From Candidatus Scybalocola faecavium (lineage in GTDB: Bacteria; Bacillota; Clostridia; Lachnospirales; Lachnospiraceae): a stretch of DNA of 64,000 nt. The stretch spans positions 124,001-188,000 of the forward strand of contig DVFP01000013.1 in NCBI GenBank assembly GCA_018713145.1. The letters run 5' to 3'. The notes under the pieces are model-generated. The model saw only the letters and a program-made list of their open reading frames with translations. It did no database searches and was not told the origin of the DNA. Positions 1-9,304 of this stretch are shown here, piece by piece. Every line of letters begins with the position of its first letter. Position 1 is the first letter of the stretch. The position numbers were made by a program, and so were the translations under genes.

Positions 1-218
1 ACACGGATGGTATTGTAGGCGCCGTTTTCTCCGGCAACAGTAAATTCATAGGCTTCCCTTACCTGATCCAGATCAATAGTTTCAATACATTCTCCATGGT
101 GATAGATCCTGGCGATCCGTCCGTCAGGATGGATATTTTGCAGAAGGAATATGGCTCCAATTCCTGCGGCAGCTAAAATAATAACGATCAGGATACATAT
201 TTTTATTTGCTTAGACAT
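1..218 (-). CDS. NusG domain II-containing protein (partial, runs off window)
   Basis: Reverse-strand translation MSKQIKICILIVIILAAAGIGAIFLLQNIHPDGRIARIYHHGECIETIDLDQVREAYEF...; N-terminal TM plus NusG-II-like strand pattern; no stop in window so absent from ORF track. Confidence 0.7.
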   Translation of the reverse strand, partial: MSKQIKICILIVIILAAAGIGAIFLLQNIHPDGRIARIYHHGECIETIDLDQVREAYEFTVAGENGAYNTIR

Positions 219-445
219 GGATCTTCCTTTCTTATCGTTTTTTCAGATGCAGACGTAACCGGAATCTCCCGGGAAATTTCAGCCTGCCCGGGATTGAAAA
301 ACTGGGGGACTGAAAATAGGCAGACTGGGGTTTTACTGTCCTAACAATTACATTGAGTATAATATACGGGAAATTATTTTGTCAATTCCTCTGGCGGTGC
401 TTGTAAAAACGTGTTATTCTATTGGGTGGGAGTTGAATATGATTT

Positions 446-1456
446 ATGAAACGTGATGATATTATTATACAGAAAGCCATTATCCATATCCTGGATGCCT
501 CTGTCGGCATGCCGGTGCTTTCCGACCGGGAGCTGTCCTGCGGCCCGGACCTTTATGATTTTTTCAGGGCTCATCTGGAGAAAATCACTGAAAGCGATGA
601 CGTAAAGCAGTGCAGCTTTTCGCCGGAATCGGAGATCCGGGATGAACTGTCTATGTTTGAACCTGAAAATTTTACAGAGGTGAGCCAGAAGCTGGCGGCC
701 TTTTTATATTCTATTATGAACAGTAATATAGACATTCCCTCCGCAGACCTGGCGGTGCTGCTGTTCCGGTTTGAGGAGCAGGACTACCTGGGGATTTTAA
801 AGATGAATTATAAATCTTCATATACCCATCTTACGGTGTCTGACCTTGGTGAAAATACAAATAATATAATTAAGCAGAAGGCTTTGCTGCCTTCAGAGGG
901 GCAGAAGCTTTCTGAGGCTGCGGTGATCCGACTTTCCGATCTGGATATTATGCTTTTAGAGAAAAAGTATGAGGTAAACGGAGTAAAGACCAACTACATG
1001 TCTGAGCTGTATTTAAAGTGCCATGGCAAGCTGTCCCAGAAGGCCAGGCTCAACATTGTAACTAAGGCTGTGGATCAGATCAATCAGAAATATTTTGATG
1101 AGGAAGATGTACAAAGATCCATGGAGACGAAAAAAGTGCTGTATGACGCCTTTGAGGAGGCCGGCGGTCTGAATGTGGAAACGGTGAAGGAAAAGCTGTT
1201 TGCGGAAAATGAGGACATGCGCAGGGATTTTGAAGAAAAAATCGAAAAATATCATATAGACGCGGAAGAAATCCGTCCGGTGAACAAGCAGACCATTAAA
1301 AAGTTTGAACGTCAGTTTATAAAAACAGATACAGGTATTGAGATCAGTATCCCTATGGATCAGTATGATAACCAGGATATTGTGGAGTTTATTACCAATT
1401 CAGACGGAAGTATTTCCGTGCTCATAAAAAATATCAGCCATATGACCAGCAAATAG
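446..1456 (+). CDS. 37-kDa nucleoid-associated protein (YejK/NdpA-like)
   Basis: 336 aa ORF; N-terminal DIIIQKAIIHILD and overall layout typical of the clostridial nucleoid-associated protein family. Confidence 0.75.
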   Translation: MKRDDIIIQKAIIHILDASVGMPVLSDRELSCGPDLYDFFRAHLEKITESDDVKQCSFSPESEIRDELSMFEPENFTEVSQKLAAFLYSIMNSNIDIPSADLAVLLFRFEEQDYLGILKMNYKSSYTHLTVSDLGENTNNIIKQKALLPSEGQKLSEAAVIRLSDLDIMLLEKKYEVNGVKTNYMSELYLKCHGKLSQKARLNIVTKAVDQINQKYFDEEDVQRSMETKKVLYDAFEEAGGLNVETVKEKLFAENEDMRRDFEEKIEKYHIDAEEIRPVNKQTIKKFERQFIKTDTGIEISIPMDQYDNQDIVEFITNSDGSISVLIKNISHMTSK

Positions 1457-1692
1457 GTCACTGTTTACGGAGCGGCCGTAAACCTGCGGTGAAACCGCGG
1501 AAAATCTTAATGAATTATTTAGGATTGGGCGGTTGATATTTAAAACATTAGTTTATATAATAGATGTATCCGGGTGGCCGTTTTTCTGTCTGAACGAGTA
1601 CATATCCGGTACGGGAACCTGTGTTTCCGTGAATTTTATGCCGCAGGAATCGGATAGATTTCCGGCGGTGATTTTTTCAAAGGAGAATTTAG

Positions 1693-2598
1693 ATGCCCAT
1701 TAAAATTGATGATAATCTTCCGGCAAGACAGATTCTGGAGGATGAACATATTTTTGTAATGACACAGAAGCGGGCGCTGACTCAGGATATTCGCCCCTTA
1801 AAAATCGTGATCCTTAACCTGATGCCTACAAAGATCGAGACAGAAACTCAGATCTTAAGGTGTCTGTCCAACACACCTCTGCAGATTGAGATCGACCTGC
1901 TTCAAACATCCACGTACACATCCAGACATGTTTCAGAAGAACATATGCTGGCATTTTACAAGACTTTTGATGAGATTCGGGATCATCGTTATGATGGAAT
2001 GATCATTACCGGAGCCCCGGTGGAGATGATGGAATTTGAAGAGGTAGAGTATTGGGACGAGCTTTGCCAGATCATGGACTGGAGCGTACAAAATGTACAT
2101 TCTACGTTTCATATTTGCTGGGGAGCCCAGGCCGGACTTTACCACCATTATGGGATCCAGAAGCATGTGCTGGAGAAAAAGATTTCAGGTGTATTTAAGC
2201 ACCGTATGCTAAATCCAAAGTCCAGGCTTTTTAGAGGAATGGACACATATTTTAATGTTCCCCATTCCCGCCATACAACAGTTTACATGGCGGACATCCA
2301 AAAGGTCCCCCAGCTTAAGATCATGGCTGTTTCCGATGAGGCCGGCGTTTATCTTGTGAGCAATGAAAGCGGTTCCCAGTTTTTTGTTATGGGACATTCA
2401 GAGTATGATGCAGACACATTGAAAAATGAATATTTCCGGGATTTGGAAAAGGGGATGGATCCGGAGATACCAAAGCATTATTTCCCGGATGACGATCCTT
2501 CAAAGGATCCGGTGCTTACATGGCGGTCCCACGGACTGCTGATCTATTCAAACTGGCTGAATTATTTTGTTTATCAAACAACACCCTATGAGCTGTAG
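1693..2598 (+). CDS. metA: Homoserine O-acyltransferase (MetA)
   Basis: 301 aa; [27 protein letters not shown] and FVMGHSEYD motifs; RBS aaaggag. Confidence 0.95.
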   Translation: MPIKIDDNLPARQILEDEHIFVMTQKRALTQDIRPLKIVILNLMPTKIETETQILRCLSNTPLQIEIDLLQTSTYTSRHVSEEHMLAFYKTFDEIRDHRYDGMIITGAPVEMMEFEEVEYWDELCQIMDWSVQNVHSTFHICWGAQAGLYHHYGIQKHVLEKKISGVFKHRMLNPKSRLFRGMDTYFNVPHSRHTTVYMADIQKVPQLKIMAVSDEAGVYLVSNESGSQFFVMGHSEYDADTLKNEYFRDLEKGMDPEIPKHYFPDDDPSKDPVLTWRSHGLLIYSNWLNYFVYQTTPYEL

Positions 2599-2688
2599 CA
2601 GGATTCGAAATGTTCTGTGATGCCTGTAGGGTATCCCCAAAGTCGTATGTATCTGCCTGAGAACAGGCAGTGCAGGAAAGAAGAGTGT

Positions 2689-5049
2689 ATGGAGAAAAAA
2701 ACATATACAGGCCTTTCCCAAAAAGAAGTCCAGGAACGTATTGGAAAAGGTCTTGTGAATGAAACCAATACAAGTGTATCAAAAACTACAGGAGAGATCA
2801 TTCGTACCCACTCCCTGACCTACTTTAACTTTTTAAATATCTTTCTGGGATGTCTTGTGATCATTTCCGGTCAGATCAAAAATCTGACCTTTATGGCCAT
2901 TATCATCATTAATACTATTATCGGTATTTTCCAGGAGCTGAAGGTTAAGAAGCTGGTAGACGGCCTTTCTGTGATCACGGCAACAAAGGCTACCGTGGTG
3001 CGGGATGGTGTGCGCAGTGAGATTCCTATTGACCAGATCGTTATGGATGATGTGATCGCTGTGGAAAGCGGCAATCAGATCAGCGCAGATAGTATTGTTC
3101 TGGAATCTACCGGTATAGAGGTTAATGAGTCCATGATTACCGGTGAGTCCAGGCCGGTAAAGAAAAAGCCGGGGGATACGCTGTATTCCGGCAGTTTTCT
3201 TGTGGCCGGCAGCGGTCTTGGAAGAGTCATCCACGTAGGTAAGGATAATTATGCTACTGAGCTGGCAAACCAGGCCAAAGATAAAAAGAGAGCTACCTCG
3301 GAGATGCAGGATTCCATTAAGCGGATCATTAAGATCGTAGGTTTTATCATTATTCCTGTCGGCGTCCTTTTGTTTTTGTCCCAAAGACGGGTGGATGGAG
3401 CGACGCTTTCTGACGCCCTGGTAAATACTGTCGGCGGCGTGATCGGTATGATCCCGGAGGGACTTGTGCTTTTAACGAGTATTTCCTTTATCCTCGGCGT
3501 GGGACGGCTGGCCGGAAAACGTGCGCTGGTCCAGGAAATGGAAGCTATCGAGGCACTGGCCCGGGTCAATGTGCTTTGTACGGATAAGACCGGAACGATT
3601 ACTACCGGGGAACTTCAGGTGACGGAGCTGATTCCTCTGGCAAAAATGTCTGTTGAGGAGATCAAGACTGTTATGAATGAAATCTCCTTTGCCTTTGATG
3701 ATGTAAATAATACCCAGACGGCTTTGATGAATTATTTTACAGATACAAAGGAATGGACAGTGACAGATGCTATTCCGTTTTCCTCAGCCCGAAAGTACCG
3801 GGCGATCAGCTTTGAGGGCCATGGAGCTTATGTTCTCGGGGCTCCGGAATTTATCATGAAGGGAAATGAATCTCTGGCACAGAGGGTAGAGGTTTATTCG
3901 GAAAAAGGCCTTCGTGTCCTGCTTCTTGCCAGTGCCCAGCGGATTTCCAGCGAAGAGGAAACGGTGGAAGGTGTCGCGCCGCTGGCCCTGATCCTTATTT
4001 CTGACTGTATCCGTACAGAGGCCAAGGCAACTTTTGAATATTTTGCCAGCCAGAATGTGGCGGTAAAGGTCATTTCCGGTGATAATCCGGCAACGGTGTC
4101 CCATATTGCCGTGGAAGCCGGCCTTAAAGACGGCGAAAAGTATGTCGATGCCACCCAACTGCCGAAAGACGATGCGGATCTTCGGGATGCGGTGGAAGAT
4201 ATTACGGTTTTTGGCCGGGTAACTCCGGAGCAGAAGCAGCGGATCATCAAGGCTTATCAGGCCAATGGAAAGATCGTAGGCATGGTAGGCGATGGCGTCA
4301 ATGATGTTTTGGCATTAAAGGATGCGGACTGTGGCATTGCCATGGCTGCCGGTTCTGATGCAGCCAAGCAGGTGGCCCATATTGTGCTGTTGGATTCGGA
4401 CTTTGCGTGTATGCAGGATATTGTCCGCGAAGGCCGTATGATCATTTCCAATATTGAGCGTGTCAGCGCCCTGTATTTGACAAAGACTATTTATTCCGTG
4501 CTTTTGTGCGTGATCTTTATCATTATCGGACGGGCCTATCCATTTGAACCTATCCACTTAAGTCTGATCAGTGCGGCGGCCATTGGCCTGCCAAGCTTTG
4601 TCCTTGCCTTGGAACAGACAGAGACAGTGACCCAGGATGGATTCCTGAAAAATGTCCTGAGAGTTGCCCTTCCGGGAGCCCTTGTCATGGTGATCACCAT
4701 GCTGATCAATCAGGTGTTCGGCATATTCTTTGCCCTGGATTCGGATATTTTGTCCACGTATAACCTTCTCGTGGCAGGCTGGATCAGCATGATCGTCCTG
4801 ATCAAGGTATCTAGTCCTTTGAACCTGATGCGCAAGATCCTATGCATTGTCTGCGGCGTGATCCTGGTAGGCGGCATTTTGTTCTTTGGGGGATTTTTCA
4901 GTGTCACTACGATCTTCCAGTGGCGTATGCTGTTTGTCATTCCGGTGATCTTAGTGGCTTATCCGATGATGAATGGGTTTATGACCTTAGTGCGTATGAT
5001 TACCAGATGGCATGATAAAAATAAAAAACTGGCCTTTGAAGGCGAGTGA
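2689..5049 (+). CDS. Cation-translocating P-type ATPase
   Basis: DKTGTITTG phosphorylation motif, ITGESRPV, MVGDGVNDVLALKDADCGIAM; start at MEKKTYTG preferred over ORF-track start 2617. Confidence 0.92.
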   Translation: MEKKTYTGLSQKEVQERIGKGLVNETNTSVSKTTGEIIRTHSLTYFNFLNIFLGCLVIISGQIKNLTFMAIIIINTIIGIFQELKVKKLVDGLSVITATKATVVRDGVRSEIPIDQIVMDDVIAVESGNQISADSIVLESTGIEVNESMITGESRPVKKKPGDTLYSGSFLVAGSGLGRVIHVGKDNYATELANQAKDKKRATSEMQDSIKRIIKIVGFIIIPVGVLLFLSQRRVDGATLSDALVNTVGGVIGMIPEGLVLLTSISFILGVGRLAGKRALVQEMEAIEALARVNVLCTDKTGTITTGELQVTELIPLAKMSVEEIKTVMNEISFAFDDVNNTQTALMNYFTDTKEWTVTDAIPFSSARKYRAISFEGHGAYVLGAPEFIMKGNESLAQRVEVYSEKGLRVLLLASAQRISSEEETVEGVAPLALILISDCIRTEAKATFEYFASQNVAVKVISGDNPATVSHIAVEAGLKDGEKYVDATQLPKDDADLRDAVEDITVFGRVTPEQKQRIIKAYQANGKIVGMVGDGVNDVLALKDADCGIAMAAGSDAAKQVAHIVLLDSDFACMQDIVREGRMIISNIERVSALYLTKTIYSVLLCVIFIIIGRAYPFEPIHLSLISAAAIGLPSFVLALEQTETVTQDGFLKNVLRVALPGALVMVITMLINQVFGIFFALDSDILSTYNLLVAGWISMIVLIKVSSPLNLMRKILCIVCGVILVGGILFFGGFFSVTTIFQWRMLFVIPVILVAYPMMNGFMTLVRMITRWHDKNKKLAFEGE

Positions 5050-5164
5050 GAAATGCCGTTTTTGGGGTCGGGATGATCGTTGAGGTCATTCCGGCCCATG
5101 GCTTTATCAGAGTTAAACTGATACAGTTAGGGAGCGCATGTTTGCAGAGAAGATTTATAAGTCC

Positions 5165-5208
5165 ACTTCGGCTATCAAGGCTAAAATTGCATTTTGGGGT
5201 GTAGTTGG
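5165..5208 (+). repeat. Dispersed repeat R2, copy 1
   Basis: ACTTCGGCTATCAAGGCTAAAATTGCATTTTGGGGTGTAGT; near-identical inverted copy at 56795-56836. Confidence 0.8.
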
Positions 5209-5282
5209 ATCAATTTGGGATTTTTGTTTTGGCAATTGTAATCATAAAAATGCCACTGCTTTCCCGGTTGTCTGCTGAACTG

Positions 5283-5318
5283 AGTTGCTATGCACTGGCA
5301 AGCCGGTAAGAAGCAACT
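5283..5318. repeat. Palindromic element P, divergent copy
   Basis: AGTTGCTatgcACTGGCaaGCCGGTaagaAGCAACT; shares the ACTGGCnnGCCrGT core with 19450-19483 and 56949-56982. Confidence 0.55.
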
Positions 5319-5346
5319 GAGCGGATACACTATACACGGGCGGTTT

Positions 5347-5397
5347 AAAGCAATCCGTGTCTCATGCCCATTTGTCGGGCAACTCATTTTATAATGT
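5347..5397 (+). repeat. Dispersed repeat R1, GCCC/GGGC module
   Basis: AAGCAATCCGTGTCTCATGCCCATTTGTCGGGCAACTCATTTTATAATG; related copies at 5981, 61978 and (reverse) 37928. Confidence 0.85.
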
Positions 5398-5438
5398 AAA
5401 TGATGAAACGTCTGTTTGATTTTTGAAAGGAGAAGCTT

Positions 5439-5942
5439 ATGAAACTTACACCTGACGGAGCACAAAAGTTAATTCACTCTTTAGAGGAAGAACGGAAACA
5501 GCTTGTAGATCAGATTAATAAATTAGCACTGTTTGTTGTGGCTGTATCTGAAGGGAACCCGGAAGAACTGCGGCCGGAGTTTGATTTTACGGCGACTGTT
5601 GACGGGATCCGCAGTATCGACGAGAAAATCCGGAAGATCAAACATGCCAGAAATGTGTTTAATACTACAACAGTCCTTCCGGAAGAAAAGATGACTGTAG
5701 ATGAAGCTTTAGTTCTTATGGCCACGTTAAATAATAATTATGGTTACTTTGCCGATCTTGGCAACCGGCAGCCGAAAACAAGGAACCGGACCCAGTATAA
5801 AGGCGAGATTGAATATACCTATACCAATTATAATATTGGGGAGGCCAAAAAGCTTGCCAAAGATATGTATGAAAGAATTTTGGAAATTCAGTCAAAGCTG
5901 AACCTGGTCAACAGTACATATAATTTTGAAATTGATCTTTAA
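5439..5942 (+). CDS. DIP1984-like family protein
   Basis: 167 aa; N-terminal coiled coil then NPEELRPEFDFTATVDGIRSIDEKIRKIKHARNVFNTTTVL, resembling the DIP1984-family layout; RBS aaaggag. Confidence 0.55.
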   Translation: MKLTPDGAQKLIHSLEEERKQLVDQINKLALFVVAVSEGNPEELRPEFDFTATVDGIRSIDEKIRKIKHARNVFNTTTVLPEEKMTVDEALVLMATLNNNYGYFADLGNRQPKTRNRTQYKGEIEYTYTNYNIGEAKKLAKDMYERILEIQSKLNLVNSTYNFEIDL

Positions 5943-5980
5943 ATAAGTCTTTTCCGTGATATGAAGAGATTCAGGAGATA

Positions 5981-6033
5981 GAGCGCGGAGAAATCCGCGT
6001 CTCATGCCCGTTTGTTGGGTAACTTATAAAGTG
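5981..6033 (+). repeat. Dispersed repeat R1, second copy downstream of DIP1984-like gene
   Basis: GAGCGCGGAGAAATCCGCGTCTCATGCCCGTTTGTTGGGTAACTTATAAAGTG. Confidence 0.75.
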
Positions 6034-6288
6034 CAGATATTATTATTTGAGGTAAATGTTAAAGTTTATGGTTTATGTATATGTTTATCCTTAAATTATT
6101 CATTATTTGTTATGGTTAAAGGTTGGCTCAGCGTAGATTTTTAATTGTTCGGGATATTTTCATATCAAAAAACTTTTGGGTGCCAAGTACGGTTAGAGGC
6201 ATCCTTTTTTATTGAAGAGCCAGGGCCAGTGAATCATAATTGTATAAGTGATAACAATCAACGGTGAAAACATCATTATAAAAAGAAG

Positions 6289-6330
6289 GGGCTGTGAAAT
6301 TTTGGGAAACTTCCTGTTTTTTCACAGCCC
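6289..6330 (-). terminator. Rho-independent terminator for the SpoIID-like gene
   Basis: GGGCTGTGAA...TTCACAGCCC; on minus strand followed by CTTCTTTTT. Confidence 0.6.
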
Positions 6331-6465
6331 TTAAATGTTACTATATTTCCATTGTTTTAGTCACCTTAATACAGCCAAAAACTCAAATTTCTTTATCTTT
6401 GCACGCTTGTGCGGCGCTCCGGTCTGCATTGCGTGTGGGCGCTGGACACTTCCAGCCCATATTAA

Positions 6466-7749
6466 TTAGTTAAGCTCCGCAATACGGCTGACGCCCACAT
6501 AAATCTGGCTGATCTTATACCAGGTGGGATAGTCCACCACACCTGTGGCGGGAAGGTTAAAGATTTCCTGGAATTTTCTTACAGCCGCCGCTGTGGCCGG
6601 ACCGTAAATACCGTCTGCGGCAATGGTTGGCAGGGCGGGATAGTTTTGGGCGATCCGGTTAAGCTGCTCCTGCATCTGGAGTACCTTTTCTCCCCGGGAG
6701 CCGATCGTCAGGTTGCTGCCGGGCCAGGAGGAGGGGATACCGCTGATCTGAGGCGCGCCGTTAATGTAAATGGTGTCGCCGTAATAATGGCGCAGGATCT
6801 CAATAGCTGAGTATCCCTGATCTGCCAAGGTCTTGGAACCCCACTGGCTCATCCAGTCCGGACATGTGACCCGCTGGCCGTCACAGTATTGGGTCAGTAT
6901 AGGCTGGCGTACATTGGGCCTTGAGAGAAAGTTGGTAAAAATACTGTCCACCACCCGGGAGATGTTTTCAAAAATGTTGCGGCCATAGACAAAGAAATGG
7001 TCATAGGCGGTGGAGGAGGTAATGGTGAAATTATAGCCTTTGTTCCGGTACCACTCCGTATACACCCGATTTAGTGTAAAGGACATAATAGCCAATACAT
7101 TGGCGTAAATGGCGGCCTCCGGCCATGTGGCATAAATTTCGCTGGAGGCCACATTTTTAATATATTCCCCGTAAGGAACATAGTAGTCATTGGCAGCGGC
7201 ATCGCTGGGCGGGCCATCATGGACGATGACTGTTTCGGGAACAACGACGCGGCTTAAAACGATCTCGCCGCTTTCATTAACCGGCTTGATCTCATCCTCC
7301 GGGATCTTTGGGGGATATTCCCCATAGAGTGTGTGGGCCGGGATGACAATATCCCGGCCGGCAGGATTGTTCCGGGAGGGGGCCATTTTAATATCCTGAA
7401 TGGCGGTCTGTCCGGATAAAAGCTGTGTCCCGGCAACCACCAGATCCTCATAACCCGGGGCTGAGACTGTAAGAGTGTATTGGCTGTAAGGCTGGTTTGC
7501 TTCCGGTTCAAGAGAATAATCCCGGTTAGGGGTGGGAAGCTCTATAGTGTCTGTCTGGCCGGAATCATTTGTGGTCAGCTCTTCAATCACCTGATCCGGA
7601 TTGCCCATGTAGGAAATACGGATTCTTGCCCCAGCTACAGGGGTGAAGCCTGCAGCTGTGGTAATGGATATTTTCAGACGCCCAAGGGATTGAGTGTTGA
7701 CCTGGGCCGGTCTTAAGGCTGTGGGAGAGTAAAGTAAGGGATCGTTCAT
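6466..7749 (-). CDS. SpoIID/LytB-like domain protein with C-terminal peptidoglycan-binding domain
   Basis: MNDPLLYSP start with RBS aaggag; SpoIID-like MSQWGSKTLADQGYSAIEILRHYYGD; C-terminal IGSRGEKVLQMQEQLNRI...DGIYGPATAAAVRKFQ PG_binding_1. Confidence 0.85.
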   Translation of the reverse strand: MNDPLLYSPTALRPAQVNTQSLGRLKISITTAAGFTPVAGARIRISYMGNPDQVIEELTTNDSGQTDTIELPTPNRDYSLEPEANQPYSQYTLTVSAPGYEDLVVAGTQLLSGQTAIQDIKMAPSRNNPAGRDIVIPAHTLYGEYPPKIPEDEIKPVNESGEIVLSRVVVPETVIVHDGPPSDAAANDYYVPYGEYIKNVASSEIYATWPEAAIYANVLAIMSFTLNRVYTEWYRNKGYNFTITSSTAYDHFFVYGRNIFENISRVVDSIFTNFLSRPNVRQPILTQYCDGQRVTCPDWMSQWGSKTLADQGYSAIEILRHYYGDTIYINGAPQISGIPSSWPGSNLTIGSRGEKVLQMQEQLNRIAQNYPALPTIAADGIYGPATAAAVRKFQEIFNLPATGVVDYPTWYKISQIYVGVSRIAELN

Positions 7750-8058
7750 GGAAGACTCCTTAAAATGTATTTCATAAAAGTATATGAAGATACCAGGGCC
7801 AAATTGACATGTTTTACTGGCACGGGTGCCCGGGGCGTCTGCCTGACGCAGATGAAATCCCGGGGGTGACTTTAAGGATCGAAATATTAGCAACAGATTG
7901 GCTGGCTGAACTGCTGCAAATATTAAAAAATTTTATTACAAAATAGCTTGTAATATTGTCCAGAGTGTGGTATACTTTTGAAAGTTTAAGAAAGAGATGG
8001 GTTTACAAAGGGGTGAATCGTATTTTTATACATTATACCCTGGTCCCTTCTTTTTTTT

Positions 8059-8091
8059 TGAATAAATATTCATAAAATGCATATTTATTCG
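8059..8091. promoter_or_regulatory. Putative tandem ARG boxes (ArgR operator) upstream of carAB
   Basis: TGAATAAATATTCA (perfect 14-bp palindrome, 8059-8072) and TGCATATTTATTCG (8078-8091); ArgR consensus TGAATWWWWATTCA. Confidence 0.8.
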
Positions 8092-8191
8092 CTATATATC
8101 CCTATAAAATGCATATACATGCAAAAATGAAAAAATAGACGGAAGGGTATATGGGAACTGCGCGAAAATCATGAAAGGAACAGGTGAAGAA

Positions 8192-9304
8192 ATGAAAGCT
8201 TTTTTAATCCTTGCGGATGGGCATATTTTTGAAGGCAAAAGCATCGGATCTACGAAAGAAACCATCAGTGAGATCGTATTTAACACTTCCATGACAGGCT
8301 ATCTTGAGATCTTAACAGACCCGTCTTACGCCGGACAGGCAGTTGTTATGACATATCCACTCATTGGCAATTACGGAGTTTGCTATGAGGATATGGAAGA
8401 TGAGCAGCCATGGCCTGATGGTTTTATTGTCCGTGAGATTTGCGGAGAACCCAGTAATTTCCGCAGCGAAACAGCTCTTGAGCAGTTCTTAAAAGCCCAT
8501 GATATTTCCGGTATCGAAGGTATCGATACCCGTGCCCTGACAAAGATCTTAAGAACTCAGGGAACTATGAATGGCATGATTACAACGAATGAAAATTTTG
8601 ATCTGGATGAAATCCTTCCCAAAATCAGAGAATTTAAAGCAAAAGATGTGGTACGCCGTGTGACTTGTAAGGAGCCTCAGTTTGTGCCGGCAGATGTGCC
8701 CCAGGACTGGACAAAGGAGCATTTTAAAGTGGCTCTTATGGATTTTGGCGCAAAGAAAAATATTTCCAGGGAGCTGGCAAAAAGAGGCTGCGATGTGACG
8801 ATTTATCCGGCTTACACCAGCGCTCAGGAGATTTTAGATACCCATCCGGACGGCATTATGCTTTCTAACGGTCCCGGGGATCCAAAGGATTGCGGTCCGA
8901 TTATTGATGAAGTAAAGAAAATGTTTGATTCCGATGTGCCTATGTTCGGCATTTGCCTTGGGCATCAGCTTTTAGCCCTGGCCAATGGGGCCGATACCCG
9001 CAAGATGAAATGGGGACATCGTGGCGCAAACCATCCGGTGAAGGATCTTAAAACCGGACGGGTGTATATTTCCACCCAGAATCATGGCTATGTGGTTGCC
9101 GATCGTACTGTGCCTGAGGATGTGGCTGAGGTAAGTTTCAGAAATGCCAATGATGCCACCACAGAAGGTCTCCACTACCTTGGAAAGGATGTTTTTACTG
9201 TCCAGTTCCATCCGGAAGCCTGCGGCGGCCCTCAGGATACAGCGTTCCTCTTTGACCGTTTTATCAATATGATGGAGGTTTGTAAAAATGCCGAAGAAGA
9301 ATAA
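8192..9304 (+). CDS. carA: Carbamoyl-phosphate synthase small subunit
   Basis: [15 protein letters not shown] glutaminase motif, [17 protein letters not shown]. Confidence 0.97.
   Translation: MKAFLILADGHIFEGKSIGSTKETISEIVFNTSMTGYLEILTDPSYAGQAVVMTYPLIGNYGVCYEDMEDEQPWPDGFIVREICGEPSNFRSETALEQFLKAHDISGIEGIDTRALTKILRTQGTMNGMITTNENFDLDEILPKIREFKAKDVVRRVTCKEPQFVPADVPQDWTKEHFKVALMDFGAKKNISRELAKRGCDVTIYPAYTSAQEILDTHPDGIMLSNGPGDPKDCGPIIDEVKKMFDSDVPMFGICLGHQLLALANGADTRKMKWGHRGANHPVKDLKTGRVYISTQNHGYVVADRTVPEDVAEVSFRNANDATTEGLHYLGKDVFTVQFHPEACGGPQDTAFLFDRFINMMEVCKNAEEE

Noticed and set aside
2833-3384. 183-aa minus-strand ORF inside the P-type ATPase
   Set aside because: Antisense to a conserved gene; His/Asn-rich shadow composition.
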